From Listeria rocourtiae FSL F6-920 (GTDB taxonomy: Bacteria > Bacillota > Bacilli > Lactobacillales > Listeriaceae): DNA of 36,128 nt. The notes under the pieces were generated by a model. That model was not told the DNA's origin. It saw only the letters and a program-made list of their open reading frames with translations, and ran no database searches. Location: assembly GCF_000525975.1 (NCBI RefSeq), contig NZ_AODK01000043.1, forward strand, positions 1 through 36,128, read 5' to 3'. Of this stretch, positions 27,484-35,640 are shown in pieces (the stretch's first letter is position 1; every line of letters begins with the position of its first letter). Position numbers and translations under genes: made by a program.

Positions 27484-27920
27484 TTTACTACCCCTTCTCT
27501 CATGGATAAAACTTCCGTGACCCAGTTCTTAATCGCCACGTGATCCCGTTCATTATTTGGCATTTGCTCAATCTTTAACCTCGGATATACCGACTCAAAA
27601 TAAGTCGCCATCCGATCGACTGCCCCGCAAAAATAAGCCATACTCCATTGTGTTTCACCTGTCCCAAAAATCGCGACGTGCGGTGGTTTCATTTCTAATT
27701 CTGCAATAAAATCTTTCATATCTGGCGGCGTCCTACCTAAATCTGCTGTCCAAGCCCCTAACATGAACAAATCGTAGTCCGTCTCAAGCGGATATTGGGC
27801 GCCAGGATAAACGCGGAAACTCGTCACATCATGTCCGACGCGTACAAGTTCAGCCTCTATTTCCTCAGCTACCATCTTCGTATTCCCACTTAAAGAATCA
27901 TACGCCAAAAGGATTCTCAT
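27480..27920 (-). CDS. Flavodoxin-like protein, NrdI role likely
   Basis: A 146-residue flavodoxin. The FMN phosphate loop is SLSGNTKMVAEE (residues 9-20), followed by GAWTADLGRTPPDM and FGTGETQWSMAYFCGAV as flavin contacts. It lies where nrdI stands in class Ib operons but resembles a true flavodoxin more than a short NrdI. It overlaps nrdF by four bases and the thioredoxin gene by four. The likely role is electron supply for the NrdF metal cofactor. Confidence 0.88.
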   Translation of the reverse strand: MRILLAYDSLSGNTKMVAEEIEAELVRVGHDVTSFRVYPGAQYPLETDYDLFMLGAWTADLGRTPPDMKDFIAELEMKPPHVAIFGTGETQWSMAYFCGAVDRMATYFESVYPRLKIEQMPNNERDHVAIKNWVTEVLSMREGVVK

Positions 27921-28966
27921 AGGTCGTCAAAACCGTTATCAACATTTGTCTTTTTGTAACTACTATTGCGCATTTCGAAAAAGTCCGTTTTCGTCTCCGT
28001 AAAGTTGTCTGCATAAGCCTTAATCCATGTCATCTTATTGTCACTATGGCCTGGATAAAGTTCCGGAATACCAAGCATACCGAGCATTTTATTGGCACGA
28101 TACTTCACGTAATCCACCATTTCCGATACGTCTATACCTTCAATTCCATCCAATACTTCTTCTGACCAAATCGACTCAAGCTCCACAGCATGGCGGAAAG
28201 CCTCATGTGTATATTCCACAAGCTCATCTGTTTGCAATTCCGGATTTTCACCAAGAATAGCGCGAATAACTTCTGAGATAAACTTAGAATGTGCTAGTTC
28301 ATCACGATTAATAAAGCTAATAATTTTCCCAGTTCCCGTCATTTTATTTTGACGCACTAAGTTATAAAAATAAGCAAAACCGCTATAAAAATTAATGCCT
28401 TCTAAAATAGAAGATTGAATCAATGCTTTCACTAAATTCTCGCCCGTCTTATTCGTCATAAACGCATCATAAGACTCCATAATTGGCTCATTTCGCTTCA
28501 CTATTGTAGGGTGCGTCCTTGCCAATTCAAAAATTCGTTTCTGCTCTTGCAAATTCGTGATTGACGCAAGCACGTAAGAATAACTTTCATTATGAATCAC
28601 TTCTTGTTGTCCAATAATCGCGGTATTCGCATGAACAGCCGGATCAGTAATATATTCTGCGACATTATAAATAAATCTCGTTTGTGGTGAATCAAGTGTT
28701 GCTAGCAATCCAATAATCGCATCAAAAGCATATTTCTCTTCTTCTGAAAGCAACGGATACTGTTTAGCATCACTCTTCATATCAACCTCATCAGGAATCC
28801 AATAATTTGTCGATAACTCTTTATATGCACGATAAAACGATGGATACGGAATATCATTCCAATTCAAAATACCACTTGTGTCCCCATTTATAATTGCAGT
28901 TGAACGATTTGGGCTGAGCGGCTCCAAAATTTTAATACGATGCAATTCTTCTTTTTGTTCCGTCAT
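27917..28966 (-). CDS. nrdF: Ribonucleotide reductase class I beta subunit
   Basis: A 349-residue radical-generating subunit. Metal ligands follow the class I pattern: Asp92, Glu122, His125, then Glu189, Glu223 and His226, with the radical Tyr129 four residues after His125 in EVIHNESYSY. Spacing of these residues matches E. coli R2 exactly. GAGGAGG lies 7 bases before the ATG. The gene is separated from nrdE by 218 bases that contain a long inverted repeat (29037-29157), unusual for subunits made in fixed ratio. Confidence 0.96.
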   Translation of the reverse strand: MTEQKEELHRIKILEPLSPNRSTAIINGDTSGILNWNDIPYPSFYRAYKELSTNYWIPDEVDMKSDAKQYPLLSEEEKYAFDAIIGLLATLDSPQTRFIYNVAEYITDPAVHANTAIIGQQEVIHNESYSYVLASITNLQEQKRIFELARTHPTIVKRNEPIMESYDAFMTNKTGENLVKALIQSSILEGINFYSGFAYFYNLVRQNKMTGTGKIISFINRDELAHSKFISEVIRAILGENPELQTDELVEYTHEAFRHAVELESIWSEEVLDGIEGIDVSEMVDYVKYRANKMLGMLGIPELYPGHSDNKMTWIKAYADNFTETKTDFFEMRNSSYKKTNVDNGFDDL

Positions 28967-29036
28967 ACAATAACCTCCTCTTAATCTTTATGTACAATTT
29001 TTTGATGTTTTTGTAACATCTACACTATGCATAAAC

Positions 29037-29157
29037 AAATCGAGCGAAAGCGTTTGCCTCGCTCGAATTTGGTGGAAGCCGGAAGCGGAACATACTCAGG
29101 TATGTGAGAACCGGAAGTCCATCAAATTCGGGCGAGGCGAGCGCTTGCCGCCGATTT
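29037..29157. repeat. Long inverted-repeat element between nrdE and nrdF
   Basis: Two 40-base arms (29037-29076 and 29118-29157) pair with about three quarters identity including AAATCG/CGATTT ends and CGAATTTG/CAAATTCG inner blocks. The 41-base centre has its own hairpin ACATAC-TCAG-GTATGT (29090-29105) flanked by CCGG boxes. GC is far above that of the flanks. It resembles a REP/MITE-type intergenic element or a large mRNA hairpin. No target-site duplication is evident. Confidence 0.75.
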
Positions 29158-29184
29158 ACATCGTATATGAACTATTTTAATTTA

Positions 29185-31461
29185 TCAGCTTGAGCACCAT
29201 TCGCACTCTTCAACATCGATATCATTAGAACGAACATAGTAAGTTGTTTTCAAACCTTCACTCCAAGCCAACATATGAAGTTCTAGCAATTTACTTGCCT
29301 TAATTCCACTTGGTACATAGAAGTTGAAGCTTTGCGATTGATCGACATGACGTTGGCGACGGCCATTTTGACGGACACTTGCAAATTGGTCCACTTGATA
29401 CGCACCTTTACCATAATAAGGATATGTCTTAAGTGACAGATCTGGCGCAATAACCGGGCGACGATAATCTTTCTTCTCTTCATAATAAAACGGACTGAAA
29501 ATTGGATCGATGGACGCTGTTGATCCTGCGATTTGTGCTGTACTCATATTTGGAGCAACAGCTAACAGATACGCATTACGGATACCATTTTTCGCGACAT
29601 CTGCTGCAAGTTCTTGCCATGCATCGGATGTATAGCCACGACGTTCAAAATATTCACCAGTATTCCAATCACTACCTTTAAAGACGGAATACGTGCCTTT
29701 TTCTTTACCTAATGCTGCGCTCGCTTTGATTGTTAGGTAGTTAATTTGCTCGTATAGTTCGTCGGCAAATTGTTCTGCCTCTTCACTATCCCACGCAATA
29801 TTTTTAAGGGCGAGCAAATGATGCCAACCAAAAGTGCCAAGTCCAATCGAACGATATTTCTTATTCGTAATCGTTGCTTGTGGTACTGGTAACTCGTTCA
29901 AGTCAATAACATTATCCAACATCCGAACTTCAATCGCAATCAAGCGCTCTAACGTATCTGGATCTTCCGCAGTTACGGCACGGCCCAAGTTCACAGAGGA
30001 CAAGTTACAAACAACGAAATCGCCGGCTTGTTTTGTAATTACGATTTGATCACCACTAATGATCTCTTGAATCATCCGTGTCGGACTCATATTTTGCATA
30101 ATTTCAGTACATAGATTACTCGAGTAAACCATACCCGCATGTTTATTAGGATTCATCCGGTTTACTTCATCACGATAGAACATAAATGGATTTCCTGTTT
30201 CCAGCTGACTCACCATGATACGTTTCATGATATCAATCGCCTTCACAATTTTTCTGCTTACCGTTTCATCCATCACTAACTCTTCATATTTCTCGCGGAA
30301 CGAACCGTCACCTTTTTGCTCGTCGTAGAAATCTTGCAAGTACCAACCTTTTTTCTCTTTGACTTCATGAGGATCGAATAAGTACCAGTCACCACGACGC
30401 TCAACAGCTTCCATAAATAAATCCGGCATACAAACGGCTGTAAACACATCATGCGCACGTAAGCGTTGGTCTCCGTTGTTTAGACGAAGATCGAGGAACG
30501 CCTCAATGTCTTTATGGAAAACGTCCAAGTAAACGGCAATCGCACCTTTACGTTGCCCAAGCTGATCCACACTAACCGCTGTATTATTCAGTTGCTTAAT
30601 CCACGGAACAACACCACCACTAGCACCGCGTACACCACGAATCGCAGAACCAGAAGAGCGTACATAACCAAGGTAGGCGCCAACACCACCACCATGTTTA
30701 CTCACACGCGCCACATCCGTATTGCTATCATAAATCCCTTGCAAGCTATCATCCACTGTATCAATGAAGCAACTAGACAATTGACCACCGACTTTACCAG
30801 CATTGGCAAGCGTTGGTGTTGCTACTGTCATATATAAATTGCTAAGCGCCCAATAAGCTTCACGAACTAAATCCATCCGCTTTTCTTTCGGCTCATCTTG
30901 CATTAAATAAAGTGCAATCGTCAACCAACGTTCTTGCGGCAATTCATACACATTACGCGCTTGATCCGTGGCCAAGTAACGTGTTGCAAGTAGATACAAT
31001 CCGTTATATGTGAAAAGTTTATCCTTCTCTGGATCAATCATGTCACCAGCTTGGATTAACTCATCTTTCGAATAATTTTTCAAAATGCTTCCAGAGTAAA
31101 TACCGCGTTCGCCTAGGCTTTCTTGCAAGCCAACGTATGAACCATATTTGTCATCATCATTGTAAAAACGATTTTTACTCGCTTTCTTATATAACTTATT
31201 CAAATAAAGCCTCGCTGCAAATAATTCCCAAGCTGGAAGATGAACATCCGTCCGCGCCTCAGCCTCGCGAATCAAGTAATCCACTAGCTCATCTGCTGCG
31301 TAATCCTCTTTCTTCTCAATAAAGTTAAACACTTTACGTTTATAGTCTTCCATCTCTAGTGTCGGAAATTCTGTATGAATCGTATCTAGGTATCTGTTTA
31401 ATCGCTCTTTGTCGAAAGGTAGTTTGCGATTCCCTCCATCTTTCACTATGTAAGTCGTCAT
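29185..31461 (-). CDS. nrdE: Ribonucleotide reductase class I alpha subunit
   Basis: A 758-residue catalytic subunit converting ribonucleotides to deoxyribonucleotides. An ATP-cone activity domain is at the N terminus (YIVKDGGNRKLPFDKERL). Catalytic residues are Cys231 (GGQLSSCF), Asn449-Cys451-Glu453 in NLCTE, and Cys485 (VVCNLSSVN). The C-terminal redox pair is C753-x-x-C756. The N-terminal ATP cone, absent from many class Ib NrdE proteins, suits the Listeria enzyme discussed as class Ia-like. The frame opens at 31539, but the ATG at 31461 (GGGGA upstream) gives the family start. Transcription is from an NrdR-box promoter with a long leader. Confidence 0.96.
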   Translation of the reverse strand: MTTYIVKDGGNRKLPFDKERLNRYLDTIHTEFPTLEMEDYKRKVFNFIEKKEDYAADELVDYLIREAEARTDVHLPAWELFAARLYLNKLYKKASKNRFYNDDDKYGSYVGLQESLGERGIYSGSILKNYSKDELIQAGDMIDPEKDKLFTYNGLYLLATRYLATDQARNVYELPQERWLTIALYLMQDEPKEKRMDLVREAYWALSNLYMTVATPTLANAGKVGGQLSSCFIDTVDDSLQGIYDSNTDVARVSKHGGGVGAYLGYVRSSGSAIRGVRGASGGVVPWIKQLNNTAVSVDQLGQRKGAIAVYLDVFHKDIEAFLDLRLNNGDQRLRAHDVFTAVCMPDLFMEAVERRGDWYLFDPHEVKEKKGWYLQDFYDEQKGDGSFREKYEELVMDETVSRKIVKAIDIMKRIMVSQLETGNPFMFYRDEVNRMNPNKHAGMVYSSNLCTEIMQNMSPTRMIQEIISGDQIVITKQAGDFVVCNLSSVNLGRAVTAEDPDTLERLIAIEVRMLDNVIDLNELPVPQATITNKKYRSIGLGTFGWHHLLALKNIAWDSEEAEQFADELYEQINYLTIKASAALGKEKGTYSVFKGSDWNTGEYFERRGYTSDAWQELAADVAKNGIRNAYLLAVAPNMSTAQIAGSTASIDPIFSPFYYEEKKDYRRPVIAPDLSLKTYPYYGKGAYQVDQFASVRQNGRRQRHVDQSQSFNFYVPSGIKASKLLELHMLAWSEGLKTTYYVRSNDIDVEECEWCSS

Positions 31462-31537
31462 TTGTAATCCCCATTTCTTTCTAATATTTCGAGTTATACT
31501 TGATCCCGCTTCTAATCGAAACAACCTACATTCGAAC

Positions 31538-31581
31538 AAAAAAAATTAACTTTTGCAAAAGTCAGATCCTTTGTAAAAGTT
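31538..31581 (-). terminator. Terminator-like hairpin in the nrdE leader
   Basis: On the minus strand a 14-bp stem with one mismatch (31581-31568 with 31561-31548), 6-base loop, two As, then eight Ts (31545-31538). It lies about 35 bases after the expected transcription start and 77 bases before the nrdE ATG, so it would stop transcription before the operon. An alternative hairpin GTTAAAA/TTTTAAC upstream shares bases with its left arm. Confidence 0.65.
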
Positions 31582-31596
31582 AAAATAGCAATTCAT
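31546..31596 (-). CDS. Possible 16-residue leader peptide
   Basis: The ATG at 31596 opens MNCYFNFYKGSDFCKS and stops at TAA (31548-31546), the stop overlapping the foot of the leader terminator stem. Composition is rich in aromatic residues and Cys. The ribosome binding site is weak (GAAAG 11 bases upstream). It could be chance; the placement is what a translation-dependent attenuator would need. Confidence 0.25.
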   Translation of the reverse strand: MNCYFNFYKGSDFCKS

Positions 31597-31612
31597 GTTT
31601 TAACGGCTTTCG

Positions 31613-31660
31613 ATACTATATATAGTACCTCGTTTCGAATGTGAATGCAAGATATAGTGT
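31613..31660 (-). promoter_or_regulatory. nrd promoter overlapped by two NrdR boxes
   Basis: Minus-strand -35 TTGCAT (31650-31645), 17 bases, -10 TACTAT (31627-31622). Two 16-base sites resembling the NrdR consensus ACACWATATMTWGTGT cover them: 31613-31628 (13 of 16 matching) on the -10 and 31645-31660 (about 12 of 16) on the -35, with a 16-base gap, the spacing known for NrdR. Further upstream is the inverted repeat TTGTCTT-N13-AAGACAA (31662-31688), which may bind another regulator. Confidence 0.85.
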
Positions 31661-31857
31661 CTTGTCTTTTTTCTTAGAATCAAGACAAAACGTTTCACTT
31701 CAAAGGTTTTCGGATTTTAAATTTATTTTTGAAGCAAAATCTATGTGAAGTAGACTACAAAAAGCAATTTTGTCAACCACTATAAGTTGTGATTAGAACA
31801 CCGTATGATACCATATTTAGTGGCAGGATTTTTATGGTTTTTTTATTTCACAAACAT

Positions 31858-31892
31858 TAGAAAATCCGCGCCTGTGTGACACGGATTTTCTA
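31858..31892. terminator. Hairpin at the end of the MATE gene
   Basis: A perfect 11-bp stem (31858-31868 with 31882-31892) with a 13-base loop, 6 bases past the stop codon. The T tract is poor, so it is a modest terminator candidate. Confidence 0.5.
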
Positions 31893-31898
31893 ATTTCA

Positions 31899-33233
31899 TT
31901 ACACTTTGCTAAATATGTGCTTTCGTCTCACATAAATAATGATGGAGAATGCCACAACAGCTTCTGAAAGTGGAATCGATGCCCAAACACCTTCTGCTCC
32001 GAAAAACGGCGGCAAGATGATTAAAAAAGCTACCATGAACAGCATTTCACGTGCTACTGTAATCCAAATAGCCATCCCTACACGGCCACTCGTTTGGAAA
32101 TAGGTCATCATCACGAAATTAAAGCCCATAAAGAGATAACCCGCAAAGAAAATTCGCACAGCTACCGTTGCCAAATCCACAATTTCTGGGCTAAATGTAC
32201 CGAACATCGCTACGATATGACCCGCACCAAAAAAACCGCCAACGAAGAACACAAGACCTGTTCCAACCGCTGTAATAACCGCAAGTCTCATCGTCTGTTG
32301 CTCTCTATCCCGCTGTTGTGCACCTCGATAATAACTAATCAACGGCTGAATCGCAGAACTCATGCCGAGAAATAACATTAAAATCACACTGTGCGTATAA
32401 TTCAATACAGAAAAAGCTGCCACACCTGCCGTACCCGCCACTGCTGCAATCGCGATATTGTACCCCATCGTGAATACAGACAAGCCAAGCTCCGATAAAA
32501 AACTTGGTAAACCAATAGAGAACGTTTTTATAAATGATTTTTTCGAGAAACGAAATTTTACGAATCTTAACCGCGAAGATTTCTTAAAAAAGTGAATGGA
32601 TAAAACACCAATTCCAACCGTTACCGCGATGATTGTTGCACCAGCTGATCCACTAACGCCCCAATCTAAAATAAATAGAAAGTAATAATTCAAAATCACA
32701 TTCACGACCGCAGTCACAATAAGCGCGACCATTGATAAGTTCGGATCGCCATCATTACGCACAAAAATACTCAAAATGTTTTCAATCGTAAACGCAAATC
32801 CAAACATAAGGAGGATTGTCATATAATCCATCACATACGGCAACGTCTCCGAATTTGCTCCCAATACACTCGCGAGTGGCACCCGAAATACAAATGCAAT
32901 AGCTGCAAGTGTAATCGTGATAACAAACACCATTATAATAGAACGAGTAAAAATGCGCTGCGCCTCTGGAATATTTTTCTCCCCTAGTGCGAACGAATAT
33001 TGTGTCGCACCACCAATCCCAATCCAAAGTGAGATTGCCGTAAAAATCGAGAATACCGGAACCGCAATGTTAATACCAGCAAGCGCCACACCGCCAAGCC
33101 GATGCCCTACAAAAATCCCGTCTGCCACAATATTTACCGACATCAGCAACATCCCAACAAGCGAAGGAATTAAATACCTCAAAAATACCTTCAAAACCGA
33201 GTCGTTCTCCATTCTTGTGTCCATTTCTTTCAT
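31899..33233 (-). CDS. MATE family efflux transporter
   Basis: A 444-residue exporter with about twelve membrane helices in two homologous halves. It starts with the DNA-damage/MepA-like pattern FLRYLIPSLVGMLLMSVNIVADGIFVGHRLGGVALAGINIAVP, including the family VDGIFVG-type motif. Such proteins export drugs or metabolites against Na+ or H+. The start at 33233 follows AGGAAG by 9 bases; an ATG 9 bases later is also possible. A palindrome lies just upstream, suggesting local repressor control, but no regulator gene adjoins it. Confidence 0.92.
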   Translation of the reverse strand: MKEMDTRMENDSVLKVFLRYLIPSLVGMLLMSVNIVADGIFVGHRLGGVALAGINIAVPVFSIFTAISLWIGIGGATQYSFALGEKNIPEAQRIFTRSIIMVFVITITLAAIAFVFRVPLASVLGANSETLPYVMDYMTILLMFGFAFTIENILSIFVRNDGDPNLSMVALIVTAVVNVILNYYFLFILDWGVSGSAGATIIAVTVGIGVLSIHFFKKSSRLRFVKFRFSKKSFIKTFSIGLPSFLSELGLSVFTMGYNIAIAAVAGTAGVAAFSVLNYTHSVILMLFLGMSSAIQPLISYYRGAQQRDREQQTMRLAVITAVGTGLVFFVGGFFGAGHIVAMFGTFSPEIVDLATVAVRIFFAGYLFMGFNFVMMTYFQTSGRVGMAIWITVAREMLFMVAFLIILPPFFGAEGVWASIPLSEAVVAFSIIIYVRRKHIFSKV

Positions 33234-33252
33234 AACTTCTCACTTCCTAACC

Positions 33253-33274
33253 TAACGTTAATTAGTCAATGTTA
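33253..33274. promoter_or_regulatory. Imperfect palindrome upstream of the MATE gene
   Basis: A 22-base sequence with TAAC...GTTA ends and 16 of 22 positions symmetrical, 20 bases before the start codon. Its size fits a TetR- or MarR-type operator. This is inference. Confidence 0.35.
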
Positions 33275-33424
33275 CTATTTAATCATACTTTCAATAAAAA
33301 TGCAACATGACAGCCAACATTGCAAAATTGTAAGGTTCACCCCCTTCTTTGTTAGTTAAGAAGCGGGAATCTAATCTTTTGCCACGCTATAATAAATGTA
33401 TCAAGTAAAGGAGTTGGCAACGAA

Positions 33425-33784
33425 ATGAAAAAATTAATGGTTGCACTCATCGTTATCATCATTATAATAGGTGGCGCAGTGCTCGCCATGCGCTTTGTAA
33501 ATTTTAACCGCATAGGCGCTGATACATACTACGTCAAAATCACAACAGATGGTAAGGTGACAAAAGGACAAGCCAGTGACGGCACTAACTACACAGACTA
33601 CAATTACGATTTCCAAGGCTACAATGAGGAGGGTGAAGAAAAGCAGCTCAATCTCATCGCCCAAAAGAACCTACGCAAAGGGGCATATTTAGAAGTATTC
33701 GTAAAAGAAGATAAAGGCGTGACATCCTATGAAGAAGTCAAGCAAGCAGATGTTCCAAAAAAAGCCGCTGATAAACTAAAATAG
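33425..33784 (+). CDS. YxeA family protein
   Basis: A 119-residue protein with an N-terminal membrane anchor or signal (residues 4-22, very Ile/Val rich) and an extracytoplasmic domain with the YxeA (DUF1093) pattern: YYVKITTDGKV, then YNYDFQGYNEEGEEKQLNL and LRKGAYLEVFV. Function is unknown in the family. AAAGGAG lies 9 bases before the ATG, and a TATAAT is at 33388-33393. It is paired with a second YxeA gene 19 bases downstream. Confidence 0.85.
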   Translation: MKKLMVALIVIIIIIGGAVLAMRFVNFNRIGADTYYVKITTDGKVTKGQASDGTNYTDYNYDFQGYNEEGEEKQLNLIAQKNLRKGAYLEVFVKEDKGVTSYEEVKQADVPKKAADKLK

Positions 33785-33803
33785 TAACGAAAGGTTGAGG
33801 ACA

Positions 33804-34145
33804 ATGAAAAACAAAAAAGGATTAATACTTACTTTAGCAGGATTATTAATTGCACTATGCGTCGTGTTTGAATATGGAATGCCGTCAGATGCCGCTGCCA
33901 AAGCCTATTTTGTAGATGTGAATACGAATGGTGAACAAATCCAAAAAAACAATTTTTCCGGTTATAAATATACATTAAAAGGTTACAAAAAAGACGGCAG
34001 TTCGGAAAGCATCACATTCTACTCACCTGACAAACTAGCGAAAAATAAGAAATTCAAAATTCATGTAACAAATAATCAATTTGTTGCCAATTACAAACAA
34101 GTCAAAAGGTTACCATCCACAATTCAATATTATGCAGAACAATAA
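33804..34145 (+). CDS. YxeA family protein, second copy
   Basis: A 113-residue secreted or anchored protein of the same family: a signal-like helix at residues 6-24, then AYFVDVNTNGEQIQ, YKYTLKGYKKDGSSESITFY and KFKIHV in the same order as in its neighbour. The two are clearly diverged paralogues, likely from tandem duplication. The ATG at 33804 follows GAAAGG and GAGG; the upstream TTG at 33795 is less likely. A strong terminator follows directly. Confidence 0.83.
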   Translation: MKNKKGLILTLAGLLIALCVVFEYGMPSDAAAKAYFVDVNTNGEQIQKNNFSGYKYTLKGYKKDGSSESITFYSPDKLAKNKKFKIHVTNNQFVANYKQVKRLPSTIQYYAEQ

Positions 34146-34192
34146 AAAGGTGTTACATCAAGGATTTATCGTCCTCGATGTAACACCTTTTT
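34144..34192. terminator. Bidirectional terminator between the YxeA and MocR genes
   Basis: A perfect 16-bp stem (34144-34159 with 34177-34192) with further pairing AGGA/TCCT inside, A5 and T5 at the foot. It directly follows the YxeA stop and ends 2 bases before the convergent stop. Confidence 0.92.
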
Positions 34193-34194
34193 AC

Positions 34195-35625
34195 TTATTC
34201 AGCATTAAGCTTCATTATTATATCTCTCAACCGCCATCTAAATTCCGAGCTATCCTCTTCGTTTAACCGCGTAAAAGTTAATCGGATGGCTGGTTCCTTG
34301 ATACCAAACAAGAAAGCTGGCATAACTAATAATTTATGTTCCAAAAAAATATCAAAGCTACGGCTCGTCCAATTTTTATCGCTTGGTAATTGGCACCAAA
34401 GATGGAAACCGCCTTGTGGAACATGATATTTCAGTCCCTCTGGCAAACAGGCGATTAGTAAGTCACGCTGTTTCTGCAAAGTTTGGCGTAACCATGAGAT
34501 ATGATACTCGAAATCAGCGTCATTTAGGACATGATTTGCCAGTACTTGCGGAAATATACTAAGCCCAAAATCCATTTCTTTTCGTGCTTCGGCGAGCCTT
34601 GTCACAACAGCAGCCGGCCCTAGTAGCCACCCAATACGCGTAGTGGAGCCCATTATTTTCGATAAGGAGCCGATGTAGAGAACGTTATCGGGATCTAATT
34701 TCTTTAAAAGTGGGGGCATAGAGTAATCGGTAAACGATAGCATGCTATATGGGTCATCCTCTACAATTGGGACTTGGATTTTCGCACACAGTTTAACCAA
34801 TGCTTCTCGGCGTTTTATTCCCATTGTTAAGCTCGTCGGGTTTTGGAAAGTTGGATTGACGAACACCATTTTAATACGATGTTTGCGATAAAGTTGTTCC
34901 AATTCATCTAGTTTCACGCCGTTTTCATCCATCGGCAATGCGTAGATTCGCAGACCTGCCGACTGAAATATTGACAATGCATAAAAGTAAGAAGGTGACT
35001 CAATCGCAATTGCATCTCCACTCGTTAATAAACATTGCGTAATTAAAAATAGAGCCTGTTGCGCACCCGATGTGATAAAGATTTGGTCGAGATTCGTTTG
35101 AACATCATGATTTCGTGCAATCATATCACGAATGGTTTCTTTTAAAGGCTGATACCCTGCTATATCCTCGCTACCCTCTTCAGCCAAAAATGTTTGCCAA
35201 GATAAGGCCGGCGTCGATATTTTAGGAATGAGTTGAACAGGAAGCTCACCGGAAGCAAGATCAATGACACCATCCGGTGATTCATGCAGAAGTTGTTTCA
35301 TTTTATCCATGTAAGGAGTTGCTTGCAGAAAAGAACCTTGTGATACATAGTGACGCCAGTTTGTTTTTTGACCAGTAAAAACACCCCATTTATCTTCACT
35401 GATGCGCGTTCCACTTCCTTGTTTTCGTGTGATAATACCACGCGCACTAAGTTCATCAAGCGCCTTAGACAGTGTGGATCGATTAACATTAAGCATGGTA
35501 GCAAGTTCGCGCTCAGCTGGAATTCTATCACCAGGAAGTAGTTTACCGACCTCAATATAGTCTTCCATAAGCGCAATGATTTGTTGATAAATTGGAATTG
35601 ATTCAGTTTTGGTGATTTTCCACAT
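34195..35625 (-). CDS. MocR-type regulator (GntR HTH fused to aminotransferase fold)
   Basis: A 476-residue MocR-subfamily regulator. Residues 10-75 form a GntR winged HTH (GDRIPAERELATMLNVNRST, then GSGTRIS). The rest is a fold-type I aminotransferase domain; the PLP-binding lysine is Lys323 in GSLSKIMGSTTRIGW, with NPTFQNPTS and EDDPYS as cofactor contacts. Family members include PdxR and GabR and often control a neighbouring amine or vitamin B6 gene; none is visible in the window. The frame runs open to 35832 through repeats, but AAAGGAGG 7 bases before the ATG at 35625 fixes the start. Confidence 0.93.
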   Translation of the reverse strand: MWKITKTESIPIYQQIIALMEDYIEVGKLLPGDRIPAERELATMLNVNRSTLSKALDELSARGIITRKQGSGTRISEDKWGVFTGQKTNWRHYVSQGSFLQATPYMDKMKQLLHESPDGVIDLASGELPVQLIPKISTPALSWQTFLAEEGSEDIAGYQPLKETIRDMIARNHDVQTNLDQIFITSGAQQALFLITQCLLTSGDAIAIESPSYFYALSIFQSAGLRIYALPMDENGVKLDELEQLYRKHRIKMVFVNPTFQNPTSLTMGIKRREALVKLCAKIQVPIVEDDPYSMLSFTDYSMPPLLKKLDPDNVLYIGSLSKIMGSTTRIGWLLGPAAVVTRLAEARKEMDFGLSIFPQVLANHVLNDADFEYHISWLRQTLQKQRDLLIACLPEGLKYHVPQGGFHLWCQLPSDKNWTSRSFDIFLEHKLLVMPAFLFGIKEPAIRLTFTRLNEEDSSEFRWRLRDIIMKLNAE

Positions 35626-35640
35626 GGGAGTTCCTCCTTT

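Noticed and set aside
29037-29157. Calling the nrdE-nrdF element a MITE outright
   Set aside because: No target-site duplication and no second copy in the window; arms are only about three quarters identical.
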